Assembly: GCA_002727195.1 (NCBI GenBank)
Contig: PBWH01000005.1
Coordinates: 74,625 to 138,624, forward strand
DNA from: Gemmatimonadota bacterium
GTDB lineage: Bacteria > Latescibacterota > UBA2968
Direction: 5' to 3'
DNA: 64,000 nt
In this document: piece after piece, positions 34,761 to 43,598 of the stretch
Layout: every line of letters begins with the position of its first letter
Numbering within the stretch: the first letter of the stretch is position 1
Program-made: the position numbers and the translations under genes
Notes under the pieces: model-generated
Database searches by the model: none
Seen by the model: only the letters and a program-made list of their open reading frames with translations
What the model was told of the DNA's origin: nothing

Positions 34761-35020
34761 GGAGGTGGTCAGTAGGGCTTGTTTCCTGCATCACTGCGCA
34801 GAGCGCAGCGACGAGAATTTGCTGGCAAGACTCCGCCGACCAGAGGTCGGCTCTCATCTCCTGCCGCGGGAGAGAGCCCGCCCGGGCAAGCCTAAGCCGG
34901 GGACGGTTTCGCTGGAAGCGAAACCCGGTGAGGGCTCGACTTGCCGCGACCTCCTGATCGCAAGAAGCTTTCGGTTGATTGGGTTTCATCCGTGTTGATC
35001 TGTGACCATCTATGGTTCCC
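34761..35020. repeat. Intergenic with dispersed repeat motifs
   Basis: No gene is seen. ATCACTGCGCAGAGCGCAGC then GACGAG (34790-34815) belongs to a family with copies at 38726 and 45066. CATCCGTGTTGATCTGTGAC then CATCTATGGTTCC (34987-35019) is a GTGT/GTGG heptad element 2 bp from the stop of the next minus-strand gene and pointing to it. Confidence 0.5.
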
Positions 35021-36190
35021 CTAGATTCTTTCCACCGTCATCCCCTCGATCCCTTCCCAATCAATCTCCCTCCCCAACCCCGACGTCTGCGGCACATACA
35101 TGTATCCGTCCTCCACCCGGGTCGTATCCCGTATCAACCCGCCAAACGCCGCATCCAGCGACCGATCCTTACTCGTCGGCTCCCACGCCGAGACCTCCCA
35201 CCAGTCGTCATTCCGGATCGCCGCCACCACGTGAGGATTCCCCCCGTGACAGTTCTTCCCGAACATCTCTGCCAGGTTGGCCAGTTTCATCTGCCCCGTG
35301 ATCCCCAAACCAGTCTGCCGGACAATATCGATCGCGTCTGCCGACAGGTAGGGGGGCGCGAGATACGGATTCCCAGGAATTGATTCTAGCGCCATGACCG
35401 GAAGGTCAACTGCGTCGGACAATTTCTTCAGCCCGTTGATATCGAACTCCTGTAGCGGTTCCTCGATCCATAGGTAATCGAGCGCTTCAAGCCCACGGCT
35501 CACCTTGATCGCATCGTCGACGGAATACTGCTGGACGGGGTCGTGCATCAGCACCATCTCGTCGCCCACCAGCTCGCGGATTTCTTCCGCCAGCTTCAGG
35601 TTCGTATCGATCCCCAGCATCGAGTGATCCTTGAACCCTTTGTAGCCTTTGTCGACCGCCCGCTGTGCCGACTTCAGCGTATCCTCGTAAGGTATACCCG
35701 TTTCCGTGAGGTAGGCAGGAATGCGATCGCGGAACCCGCCCAGGAGCTTGTGCACGGGCAGGTTCGCTCGCAGACCGGCCAGGTCCCACAACAGTGTATC
35801 AATCAGCGCGATCGGAACCGTCGACGACACGTGGTAGTAGCGTCTCGCCATCCACATCTTGTGCCAGAGGTATTCGCGGTTCAACGCATCCGCCCCGACC
35901 AGGTCGGGCGACCACTGGAGCTTGAACGTCCGCGCCTCCCACTCTAGGTGTTCACGTCCCCAACTGGTCCCGAACAGACCGCACGTCTCGAGGTTCTCGT
36001 CCGTGCGGATCCGCATCAGACACGCGTAACCCGGTCGGGCGGGCAACTCGATCCCATCCCCTTCGAACAAGCTATGGCCGAAACGCACCTTGTGAATCTC
36101 CGGATACTCCCGCATCGTACGCAACGGTCGCCATTCGGGAACAACCGGTTCGCTCTGCAGAATCTGGAAGTCGATCGCTTCGATCTTCAT
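35021..36190 (-). CDS. Mandelate racemase/muconate lactonizing-type dehydratase
   Basis: A 389-residue enolase-superfamily enzyme. ALIDTLLWDLAGLRANLPVH, KGYKGFKDHSMLGID (acid/base Lys), EMVLMHDPVQQYS (first metal Asp), YLWIEEPLQEFD (second) and LPVMALESIPGNPY (third, Glu) give an intact metal site, followed by VRQTGLGITGQMKLANLAEM and NCHGGNPHVVAAI. Such enzymes dehydrate or epimerise aldonic acids. ATG 36190 is preferred because GAGAGG lies just before it. It is divergent from a PhyH gene with a 100-bp intergenic region, so both may answer to one regulator. Confidence 0.9.
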   Translation of the reverse strand: MKIEAIDFQILQSEPVVPEWRPLRTMREYPEIHKVRFGHSLFEGDGIELPARPGYACLMRIRTDENLETCGLFGTSWGREHLEWEARTFKLQWSPDLVGADALNREYLWHKMWMARRYYHVSSTVPIALIDTLLWDLAGLRANLPVHKLLGGFRDRIPAYLTETGIPYEDTLKSAQRAVDKGYKGFKDHSMLGIDTNLKLAEEIRELVGDEMVLMHDPVQQYSVDDAIKVSRGLEALDYLWIEEPLQEFDINGLKKLSDAVDLPVMALESIPGNPYLAPPYLSADAIDIVRQTGLGITGQMKLANLAEMFGKNCHGGNPHVVAAIRNDDWWEVSAWEPTSKDRSLDAAFGGLIRDTTRVEDGYMYVPQTSGLGREIDWEGIEGMTVERI

Positions 36191-36289
36191 ACGCACCTCT
36201 CAGGCCTATGGCTTTCTGTGTGGTGAATCGAGCGGCTTGCACACAAATTACTCTCAACGAAACCGTCAGCCACACAAAACGAGACCCAC

Positions 36290-37126
36290 GTGTTCGACAC
36301 CCCCATCACAGCCGGCGATCCCTTCGACGAAGACCGCACACAGCAAATCGTCGAAGACATGCATCGCGACGGATACGTCCACATTCCCGACGTCCTGAAC
36401 CTGGACGAAGTAGCCGCACTCCAGGAGACAACAGACCGACTGATGGACGACCCGGAAATCTTCGCCGCCGAAACGCCCGAGCTGCACGAGGGCCGTTACG
36501 TCCAGATGCACATGGGCAAAGAGATTCAGACGCCATTCATCCTCCGGAACACGCTCGCCCTTGACCCGATCTTCCCCGCAATGCTGATGCGCGAGCCGTT
36601 CGTCAGCCTAGCCGAAGCACTGGTCGGCTCGAATTGCCGATTTTGCGGCCAGAACGTGCTGCGAAACCAACCCAACGTCGCGATCGAACGGTGGCACGTC
36701 GACGGTGCCTTACACTTTCCCGTCCCGGACGAAGTCGACCGTTACGCGCCAGGCATCCGTCCGCCAATCCTCTGGTTCACCATCCAAATCGCGCTCACAG
36801 ATATCGACATCATCGAACACGGCCCGACCCAATACGTGCCCGGTAGCCATTGCTCCGGCAAACATCCCAACAGCCCAGACGACCCAGAGTTCGAAGGCAA
36901 TGGCCCCGTCTCCATCTTCTGTCAGGCCGGCGACATCTACCTCCAGGACCCCCAATGCTGGCACCGCGGCGCCCCGAACACCTCGAACCGCGTCCGCTAC
37001 CTGATGCAGAACCAGTACGCCGTCGACTGGGCCTACCGCCGATTCGGCTGGATGAACCGCGTTCCACTACCCGACGGTGTCGAAGCTCCGGACCGCCTGC
37101 AAAAGTTGCTTGGAAACACGCGGTAG
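36290..37126 (+). CDS. Phytanoyl-CoA dioxygenase (PhyH) family Fe/2OG enzyme
   Basis: A 278-residue PhyH protein: HRDGYVHIPDVLNLDEVAAL at the N-terminus, HxD ligands in ERWHVDGALHF, HGPTQYVPGSHCSGKHPN in the core, and distal His/Arg in CWHRGAPNTSNRVRYLMQ. The iron site is complete, so it should be an active 2-oxoglutarate oxygenase hydroxylating a small molecule. GTG 36290 is the first plausible start; no strong ribosome site. First gene of a long plus-strand array; the repeat at 37131-37175 follows directly. Confidence 0.92.
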   Translation: MFDTPITAGDPFDEDRTQQIVEDMHRDGYVHIPDVLNLDEVAALQETTDRLMDDPEIFAAETPELHEGRYVQMHMGKEIQTPFILRNTLALDPIFPAMLMREPFVSLAEALVGSNCRFCGQNVLRNQPNVAIERWHVDGALHFPVPDEVDRYAPGIRPPILWFTIQIALTDIDIIEHGPTQYVPGSHCSGKHPNSPDDPEFEGNGPVSIFCQAGDIYLQDPQCWHRGAPNTSNRVRYLMQNQYAVDWAYRRFGWMNRVPLPDGVEAPDRLQKLLGNTR

Positions 37127-37130
37127 CCGC

Positions 37131-37175
37131 CGTGTCTTCGAGTAGCCGCGCAAAGCGCGGCGTATCGAGAAGCCC
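37131..37175. repeat. REP-like palindrome, family CGTGTCTTCGAG
   Basis: CGTGTCTTCGAGTAGCCGCG then CAAAGCGCGG and CGTATCGAGAAGCC fold into a stem with TCGA...TCGA arms. Related copies lie at 46729-46776, 46805-46843 and 52868-52916, each a few bases after a stop codon. Confidence 0.65.
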
Positions 37176-37211
37176 CAGTTTGACGCCTTGCATATGACAC
37201 TAGACCCTGAT

Positions 37212-37958
37212 ATGTCACTTAGCTTTTCCGCATCTGTCCCTGTCTTCGACGCCAACGTCGGCATCGGCCATCGCCACAACCGGCGATATCCATATGATTC
37301 GGCGGACGGCCTGCTCGAAGAGATGGCCCGACACGGCGTCGATCGGGCCCTGGTCTATCACGTCCAGGGCGAGCTGATCAGCCCGTCGCAGGGCAACGAG
37401 CAACTGGCCGACTGGATGGATGGCCACGAGGAGCTGGTCTCACAGTATGTTGCCGGAAGCGATCCGGGATCTCTGGCGCAACTGAAGGAACTTCGAGCCG
37501 ACAGAAGCCTGACAAGCGTTCGCCTCCAGAACACGACGGAGTGTCGCGTCCCATTCACGCCCTGGGTCTGGAACACGCTGCTCGATTGGCTATCCTCTGA
37601 ACGGATCCCTCTATGGGTCTCTCTCGCGGACACGGATCCGAAGGAGATTCACGATACACTGGTCCAGCATCCGGATCTGCCCGTGGTCCTAGTCGGCGCA
37701 CACTACACCCACACCATGATGGTTCGACCCCTGCTGAACACGCTCCCGAACGCAAGCCTCGAGCTGAGCCGCTTCGAGAACATCCGCGGCATCGAGAAAC
37801 TGGTCGACGAATACGGGCCGAGTCGCTTCCTCTACGGCTCCTTCTTCCCCCGCTATGCGATGGGCCCCGTGCTCTTCTACCTCCACAGGCTGGAACTGGC
37901 AGATGGCGTCCTCGAGCAGATCTGTAGCACCAACCTCGAGAGGATCCTGAACGCGTGA
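37212..37958 (+). CDS. Amidohydrolase-fold protein with lost metal ligands
   Basis: A 248-residue TIM-barrel protein similar in length and order to amidohydrolase-2 enzymes, but the metal motif HxH is VFDANVGIG and the final catalytic Asp is absent (FLYGSFFPRYAMG where relatives have GSDxP). One His (VLVGAHYTHTMM) remains. Such a pattern suggests a pseudoenzyme or a metal-independent function. It overlaps the next gene, a normal amidohydrolase, by four bases (GTGA), suggesting a paired regulatory or hetero-oligomeric partner. The start is uncertain: ATG 37212 is chosen because the barrel starts there; ATG 37194 is possible. Confidence 0.75.
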   Translation: MSLSFSASVPVFDANVGIGHRHNRRYPYDSADGLLEEMARHGVDRALVYHVQGELISPSQGNEQLADWMDGHEELVSQYVAGSDPGSLAQLKELRADRSLTSVRLQNTTECRVPFTPWVWNTLLDWLSSERIPLWVSLADTDPKEIHDTLVQHPDLPVVLVGAHYTHTMMVRPLLNTLPNASLELSRFENIRGIEKLVDEYGPSRFLYGSFFPRYAMGPVLFYLHRLELADGVLEQICSTNLERILNA

Positions 37959-38704
37959 TAGACAATCTGGAAATCATCGACTTTCACGGACACGTCGGTG
38001 CGTGGGAAATCTTCGAGATGAATGACGACTCCGACGAGATCGTGCGTGCAATGGACAACGGGGGGATCGACCGCAGTTGCCTGTTCAGCATCTTCCATCC
38101 CGAGGGAACGAGCGGGAATGACGAGACCGCCGAGTTCATTGCACACTATCCCGACCGCCTTATCGGTTTCGCTTACGTGTCACCCATGTTCGCTGAAACC
38201 ATGGTGGCCGAACTCGAACGCGCGATCGACACACTCGGATTCTCGGCCATCAAGATCTATCCACCTTATGTACCCTGGCCGATGGACGAACCAATCTGGG
38301 ACCCCATCTACCAGTTCGCCGACGACCGAGGGTTGGCCTTGATCTCGCATACCGGCAGTGAAGCCACGTGTTATCCCGAGCTGGTGGCCAGGATCGCCGG
38401 ACGTTTTCCGAATGCCAACTTCGTCATCGGCCACGCCGGAAACGCCGAACCGTATCGCACGCAGGCCATCGAGGCCGCCCGTCAGCACGAGAACGTCTAC
38501 CTGGAAACCTGCTCGACTTACCGTGAACCCGGCGTCGTCGAGCGCCTGGTCAACGAAGCCGGCGCTGACCGCGTCCTGTTCGGCTCAGACGTTCCGCTGA
38601 TGGATCCACGTTCGCAACTCGGCAAGATCATCACGGCCGACATCCCGGATGACGCAAAGCGATTGATCCTGGGCGAGAATGCGAAGCGCCTGTTGAAATT
38701 GTAG
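37955..38704 (+). CDS. Amidohydrolase 2 family metal-dependent hydrolase
   Basis: A 249-residue TIM-barrel hydrolase with an intact site: IIDFHGHVGAWE (HxH), LALISHTGSEATC, FVIGHAGNAEPYR and VLFGSDVPLMDP. The family includes lactonases and decarboxylases acting on sugar or aromatic acids. GTG start overlaps the preceding stop, so it is translationally coupled to its metal-site-less relative. The stop at 38704 is followed by a repeat-filled gap of about 200 bp before the aminotransferase. Confidence 0.9.
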   Translation: MIDNLEIIDFHGHVGAWEIFEMNDDSDEIVRAMDNGGIDRSCLFSIFHPEGTSGNDETAEFIAHYPDRLIGFAYVSPMFAETMVAELERAIDTLGFSAIKIYPPYVPWPMDEPIWDPIYQFADDRGLALISHTGSEATCYPELVARIAGRFPNANFVIGHAGNAEPYRTQAIEAARQHENVYLETCSTYREPGVVERLVNEAGADRVLFGSDVPLMDPRSQLGKIITADIPDDAKRLILGENAKRLLKL

Positions 38705-38716
38705 CCAGCCCTCTTG

Positions 38717-38883
38717 TCGGTGGTTATCGTGCGCAGCACGGCGACCAGTAATCGGATCGGCAAACACGGTGTGGGCAGAGCCCACAGGCAATGCTGGCCG
38801 AACGTGGAACGGGCAAAATCTACTGATTATCGTCACGGACCTCCGGACAACCCATCCGTGTCCTCCGTGTCTTCTGTGGTTCC
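38717..38883. repeat. Intergenic with two dispersed repeat elements
   Basis: ATCGTGCGCAGCACGGCGAC then CAG (38726-38748) has a close copy at 45066-45088. CATCCGTGTCCTCCGTGTCT then TCTGTGGTTCC (38853-38883) is a GTGT/GTGG heptad element 17 nt before the next start, pointing to it. No gene is seen. Confidence 0.6.
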
Positions 38884-38900
38884 AACGGGTTTGGGTTCTT

Positions 38901-40223
38901 ATGTCACGAGACACTATAGAAGCAATCTACCGAGACCGCACCCCGACCTCCCGCCAGCTGTTCGAGGAAGGTCGATCCGTCAACGCCGGCGCTGCCAAGG
39001 GCGCCTACTTCCACGCCCCCTATCCCCTGACGCTTAGGCGCGCTGAGGGCTGTGAACTAGAAGACGTTGATGGCAATACCTACGCCGACTTCTCGAACCA
39101 CCACACGTCGCAAGTGCTCGGCCACAATCACCCGGCCATCCTCGACGCTATTCAGCAGCAGATCAACGATGGGATCGCGATGGGCTCGGCCACCGGCATC
39201 GAGACAAGGATGGCGAGGCTTATGTGTGAGCGGGTCGAATCTCTCGAACGCGTGCGGTTCGTCAACTCGGGTACGGAGGCGACGCTCCACGCCATCCGGC
39301 TAGCCAGATGCATCAGCGGAAAGCCGAAGGTAGCCAAGTTCGAGGGTGCCTACCACGGGAGCCACGATGCGGTCGAAATCAGCGTGGCACCTCCGCTCGA
39401 CGATGTAGGCGAAGCGTCAGATCCAATTGCCGTCCCCACCGCGGGCGGAATGGCACCAGACGTCCACGAGCAAACGATCATACTGCCATACCACGACCTG
39501 GAGAGCGTCGAGCGAATCCTGACTCGGCATAAAGACGAGCTCGCCTGTGTCATGCTCGATCCCAAGGCGGGAATCATCCCGATCCAGCCTGAATTCATGC
39601 GCCGCATCAGGGAAGTAACACGCGACCTCGGCATCCTGCTCGTCTTTGACGAGATCGTCGCCTTCCGACAATCCGCTGGTGGTCTGCAGGGCAACGTCAG
39701 ATTCGATCCTGATCTAACGTGCTTCGGCAAAATCATCGGCGGCGGCTTCCCGGTCGGCGCCTACGGTGGACGCGCTGACATCATGGACCTCGTCGACAAC
39801 ACCGAGGGTGCTGCCAGCGTCTTCCAGAGCGGAACCCATAGCGGTCACGCCGTCGCTATGGCGGCAGGGATCGCCACACTCGAAACCCTGACCGATGACG
39901 CTTACGCGCACCTGAATGGCCTCGGCCAGCGGCTAAAGCGCGGTCTGGACACGATGTGCGCGGACAAGGGTATCGTCGCCCAGACCGTCGTCACCGGCTC
40001 CGTCTTCGGTATCCACTTTGGTATCGACAAGCTCGAGAATTACCGCGATTTCGCCCGAGCGGACAAAGCACTCGCGCAGTCGATGTTCCTGTCCCTCCTC
40101 AACCAGGGCTACTTCCTCGCTCAAGGCCTGTCCATGTGCGCCATAAGCCTCCCGACCGGGGAATCCCACATCGACAGCCTCATCGCCGCCATCTCCACCG
40201 CCTACGACGACGCAAACGAGTAG
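38901..40223 (+). CDS. Class III aminotransferase (glutamate-1-semialdehyde aminomutase-like)
   Basis: A 440-residue PLP enzyme: DVDGNTYADFSNHHTSQVLG, FVNSGTEATLHAIRLAR, FEGAYHGSHDAVEIS, LLVFDEIVAFRQSAGG, and the PLP lysine in CFGKIIGGGFPVGAYGG. The closest pattern is the GSA-aminomutase/omega-aminotransferase group, but the neighbours do not suggest tetrapyrrole synthesis, so it more likely transfers or moves an amino group on a sugar-derived or beta-amino acid. ATG 38901 is chosen because upstream in-frame sequence is repeat; there is no obvious ribosome site. Confidence 0.92.
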   Translation: MSRDTIEAIYRDRTPTSRQLFEEGRSVNAGAAKGAYFHAPYPLTLRRAEGCELEDVDGNTYADFSNHHTSQVLGHNHPAILDAIQQQINDGIAMGSATGIETRMARLMCERVESLERVRFVNSGTEATLHAIRLARCISGKPKVAKFEGAYHGSHDAVEISVAPPLDDVGEASDPIAVPTAGGMAPDVHEQTIILPYHDLESVERILTRHKDELACVMLDPKAGIIPIQPEFMRRIREVTRDLGILLVFDEIVAFRQSAGGLQGNVRFDPDLTCFGKIIGGGFPVGAYGGRADIMDLVDNTEGAASVFQSGTHSGHAVAMAAGIATLETLTDDAYAHLNGLGQRLKRGLDTMCADKGIVAQTVVTGSVFGIHFGIDKLENYRDFARADKALAQSMFLSLLNQGYFLAQGLSMCAISLPTGESHIDSLIAAISTAYDDANE

Positions 40224-40282
40224 CCGTGTCGAAGTCGCTGGTGCATAGTCCTTCCACACGTATTTTGGTCAGCACGCAGACC

Positions 40283-40315
40283 CATTGGTGTTCATTCGTG
40301 TTTATCTATGGTTGC
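40283..40315. repeat. Heptad repeat upstream of the UxuA-like gene
   Basis: CATTGGTGTTCATTCGTGTT then TATCTATGGTTGC points to the gene starting at 40338. It is nearly identical to the reverse complement of 60474-60506, which lies upstream of the SHMT-like gene on the other strand. Confidence 0.65.
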
Positions 40316-40337
40316 TTGCCTTTCTCCAGGAGTCGAA

Positions 40338-41357
40338 GTGAGAATCTCCTACGGCCTATCCGACCTCAGCGTCCCTAACCTCAAACGCTTCAGTCAACTC
40401 GGCGTAGACTGCGTCGACTTCGGCTCAGGCGATTCATGGCCCGGCGTCAAAGAGCAAGGCTTCCCCGACCTCGACGCAGTCCTGCAGGCCAGGAAGCTGA
40501 TCCGATCGTATGGCATGGACATCAACCGGGTCACCTTGCCGGACGTGACCGAGCGTTACTTCCTGGATCGGGAGGGCGGTGAAAAGGACGTCGAGAACAC
40601 GGTCAACGCGCTCAGGGTGTTCGCTGAAGCCGGTGTCCCGATTGCCAGACAGCGCTTCGAGGGAGACACGTTCAACCATCTCCTGACGCACTATCGTTCC
40701 GAACATCGCGCTGGATTCCTGGGCCACGGCGATACGCTCAGTCACATCGACAAGGACCAACTAGCTGCCTACTCGGAAGAAGACCTGCGCCGACGTCGCG
40801 TACACGTCTGGGATGTGCGTACAGGGGAGCCGCCGACCAGAGACGAGCTGGACAAGTGGTGGGCGTATTTCTGTCGTGTCTACGGTGAGCTGGTCCCGAT
40901 TGCCGACGAGACCGGCATCAAGCTGGCCATGCATCCGTCGGACATTCCGATGCCGGACACGCCTTTCGGTGGCATCGGTTACCACCGAATCATCGACGCC
41001 TTCCCCAGCAAGCAGGTCGGCTACCTCTATTGCTGCGGCACCCGGGCCGAGGCCGGAGGCCAACCTCTGATCCTGGACGAGATCCACAACTACGGCCGCA
41101 AAGGCCGCATCTTCATGGTCCACTTCCGCAACGTCCGCGGTAGTCTGGCCACAGCCGGCGCCTATGAGGAAGTCCATCTTGACGACGGCGACATGAACAT
41201 GTTCCGCATCCTCCAGGCACTGAATGACGTCGGTTTCGACGGCTGTATCAACCCCGACCACATCTTCGCCATCGAGGGCGACGGTGAGGTACCCTATCAG
41301 GGGATTGCGTATTCGGTCGGATACATTAAGGCGCTGCTTGCAGCGCTGAGGTCATAG
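40338..41357 (+). CDS. Mannonate dehydratase (UxuA)-like TIM-barrel enzyme
   Basis: A 339-residue protein. IKLAMHPSDIPMPDTPFGGI, FMVHFRNVRGSLATAG, YEEVHLDDGDMNMFRILQAL and FDGCINPDHIF are the UxuA metal- and substrate-binding motifs; UxuA dehydrates D-mannonate to 2-keto-3-deoxygluconate in uronate breakdown. The sequence between motifs diverges from classical UxuA, so the acid sugar could differ. GTG 40338 is preferred because CAGGAG lies five bases upstream. Its presence next to sulfatases and enolase-superfamily dehydratases supports an acid-sugar catabolic role. Confidence 0.85.
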   Translation: MRISYGLSDLSVPNLKRFSQLGVDCVDFGSGDSWPGVKEQGFPDLDAVLQARKLIRSYGMDINRVTLPDVTERYFLDREGGEKDVENTVNALRVFAEAGVPIARQRFEGDTFNHLLTHYRSEHRAGFLGHGDTLSHIDKDQLAAYSEEDLRRRRVHVWDVRTGEPPTRDELDKWWAYFCRVYGELVPIADETGIKLAMHPSDIPMPDTPFGGIGYHRIIDAFPSKQVGYLYCCGTRAEAGGQPLILDEIHNYGRKGRIFMVHFRNVRGSLATAGAYEEVHLDDGDMNMFRILQALNDVGFDGCINPDHIFAIEGDGEVPYQGIAYSVGYIKALLAALRS

Positions 41358-41364
41358 ACGGCAT

Positions 41365-41385
41365 CAGTTCGAGCATAGTCGAGAA
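41365..41385. repeat. TTCGAG-AGTCGAG element
   Basis: CAGTTCGAGCATAGTCGAGA between the UxuA-like and PhyH genes matches 33854-33874 with two differences. Imperfect palindrome, probably a REP-like short repeat. Confidence 0.45.
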
Positions 41386-41404
41386 CCGCCCGTATGGAGT
41401 CTTA

Positions 41405-42205
41405 ATGTCTCACATCTCCCAACTCAAAGAGTCCGGCTACACCGTCGTCGAAAACGTCATCCCGGATTCTGAGCTCGACGCCATCAGCGCCTCAATCCAG
41501 GCCTCCACTGACGAACACGGCGGGGAAGACCCGCGAAGCCGCGGAATCGGCCACGTCGGCGGCTTCATGCGATACAACCAGGCACTGGCCCCGTATCTCT
41601 CCGATCGCCGAGTCCTCGACCCGGTCGAGGGCATCCTGGGTCCGGTCGTCAAGATTTCCTTCACCACAGCCACCATCAACCTGGCCGGAAACCCACGCGG
41701 TACGTGGCACGCCGACTGGCCGTTCAACCAGAACAACGCCGGTCACGTCGAGGCGCCGTACCCTGACCTACCGATGCATATCACCACCCTTTGGATGATC
41801 TCCGAATTCTCGGCTGAGAATGGGGGTACGCTGATCGTTCCGAGCAGCCATCGAGAACCGAACAACCCGACAGGTGACATCGGGGTCGATCAACACGCCG
41901 AACATCCCGACGAGATAAACGCAACGGGTCCCGCCGGTAGCGTGCTCATCCTTGACAGTCGAATCTGGCACTCGACAGCACCCAACATGACGGATCAACC
42001 GCGCGTGTCTGTGGTCGTCCGCTACGCACCGTGGTGGCTCAACACCCGGATGCTCATGCCGGACTCGAACGAGCGCGAGGTGATGATGGAGCGCACGGGA
42101 CTCAACGAGAACAGCCAACCATCACTCCCCCGCGACGTATACGAGGGTCTGCCAGAAACCGTTCAGCCCCTGTTCGGCCATTGGCTCAGCGACCTGGACG
42201 GCTAA
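41405..42205 (+). CDS. Phytanoyl-CoA dioxygenase (PhyH) family Fe/2OG enzyme
   Basis: A 266-residue PhyH enzyme with SGYTVVENVIPDSELDAISA at the start, HxD ligands in GTWHADWPFNQN, ENGGTLIVPSSHREPNNP in the core and distal ligands IWHSTAPNMTDQPRVSVVV. The iron site is complete. GGAGT precedes ATG 41405. A broken propeller gene starts 13 bp downstream, so the two were probably transcribed together. Substrate not known. Confidence 0.92.
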   Translation: MSHISQLKESGYTVVENVIPDSELDAISASIQASTDEHGGEDPRSRGIGHVGGFMRYNQALAPYLSDRRVLDPVEGILGPVVKISFTTATINLAGNPRGTWHADWPFNQNNAGHVEAPYPDLPMHITTLWMISEFSAENGGTLIVPSSHREPNNPTGDIGVDQHAEHPDEINATGPAGSVLILDSRIWHSTAPNMTDQPRVSVVVRYAPWWLNTRMLMPDSNEREVMMERTGLNENSQPSLPRDVYEGLPETVQPLFGHWLSDLDG

Positions 42206-42217
42206 GCAGAGACGATC

Positions 42218-43597
42218 GTGTATACCGCCATCGACCCATCCACCCTTCCCAGCGTCTCTGATCGGTCGCCGGTGCGTGAACCCATCCTTGTCGACGGCGC
42301 CAGTCAGCTCTTCGTTGACGACCACCTGATCGCGTTTTCTCAGTCCGTTCACCGTCGCCTGAACCCGCCTCGCAAGCAGAGCACCCCATTCCTGACCGCG
42401 ACACATCCGTGGGAAGGCAACTCGATTCTCTACAGCTGTGTGCTCCCGCATGATTACGGCTACCGGCTGTACTACAAGGCCAAGAACTGATCACCCGAAC
42501 CGGACAGTCCATACCGTTCGACCACGATCAATCTCGCAATGAGCCAGGACAGCGAATCCTTCACCAGGGACCCTCTGGAACACGCGGCGCTGCCGAACAT
42601 GAACATCGTTCTCAACGAGGCGATCGACGATTTCACGATCTCGGTGGATCCCGACGATCCCGATCCTCAACGTCGATACAAGCTGCTGGCATCACGAGGA
42701 ACCTGGAGAGAGGGGCTGACACCGGCGACCTCTGCTGACGGAATACGATGGTCCTGGGGCCGGGATCATGCCTTGCGCCACTTCGGCGACCGTTGCGCCT
42801 ACTGGTATGACCCGATCCGGAAGAGGCACATTGCGTGGAGCCGGAATCAGCCGATCCTCAGAAAGCGTGTGATCTTCCACGCGGAGAGTGACGACTTCGA
42901 GACCTGGACACCACCACGCCTGGCGATCGACACGGACAGCCTGGATCATCCGGACGCCCAGATCTACGGTGGTTACGGATTCTGGTATCAGAGCCCCAAC
43001 CTTGCCTACATCGAGGTCTACGACGTTGCCCACCAGCGACTCCATACCGAGCTTGCATCCAGCTGGGACGCGCTGACGTGGTCCCGCATGTGCGACCACG
43101 TCGTGATCCTCTCGAACGGGGAACACAGATCGTTCGACGCCTACTGGACAGTACCGACCTTCACCCCCCCGCATCTGAGGGACGGTGAACTTCTGATTCA
43201 CTATGGGGGACGACCGGATCCTCACAAGGCGTCAGGCTTCGATCACGTGCCACCCGGGATGGGCGGAGCACTCGGGCTATCCAGGCTTCGTGAGGACGGC
43301 TTCGTCAGCCTGGACGCGACCGGCCAGCAGGGCATCGTGAAAACGCATCCACTCGCTGTTGGGCCAGGTCGATCGAAACTGCTGATCAATGTCTCCCCCT
43401 TTCACCCCGACCGTATTCCGATTGAAGTGATCGTCGAAGCCCGCTCGGAACAGGACACGCTGTCCGCCTACCAACTCGATGCGACGGATCCGAGTCGAGT
43501 CTGGTATAAGGTCGACCTGGGCCAGGAGATACCCAAGATTACCACGGTGCGTTTCCGCTTGAGAAACGCTCCCCTCTACTCATTCAGGATCGCATAG
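42218..43597 (+). pseudogene. Beta-propeller glycosidase-like protein split by an in-frame UGA
   Basis: A single frame runs from GTG 42218 to TAG 43597 with one TGA at 42488-42490. Before it: LFVDDHLIAFSQSVHRRLNP and ILYSCVLPHDYGYRLYYKAK; after it: SPYRSTTINLAMSQDSESFT, TISVDPDDPDPQRRYKLLAS, TPATSADGIRWSWG. The pattern is that of GH32/GH43-type five-bladed propeller proteins in marine polysaccharide degraders. The lost codon follows KN, where TGG (Trp) would fit, so one point mutation may have inactivated it. TGA is an ordinary stop elsewhere in the window, so recoding is unlikely. Confidence 0.75.
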
Positions 43598-43598
43598 C

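Noticed and set aside
34531-34998. Overlapping open frames around the 5' end of the AlkZ-like gene
   Set aside because: They are Arg/Ala-rich shadow frames with no start signal or domain.
38901-40223. Tetrapyrrole biosynthesis gene (hemL)
   Set aside because: The sequence is GSA-aminomutase-like but no other heme genes are nearby and the context is catabolic, so the symbol was not assigned.
8262-43597. Possible stop-codon recoding (TAG or TGA read as sense)
   Set aside because: Interrupted genes contain TAA, TAG and TGA alike and also frameshifts and truncations, and intact genes end with all three codons, so decay explains the data better.
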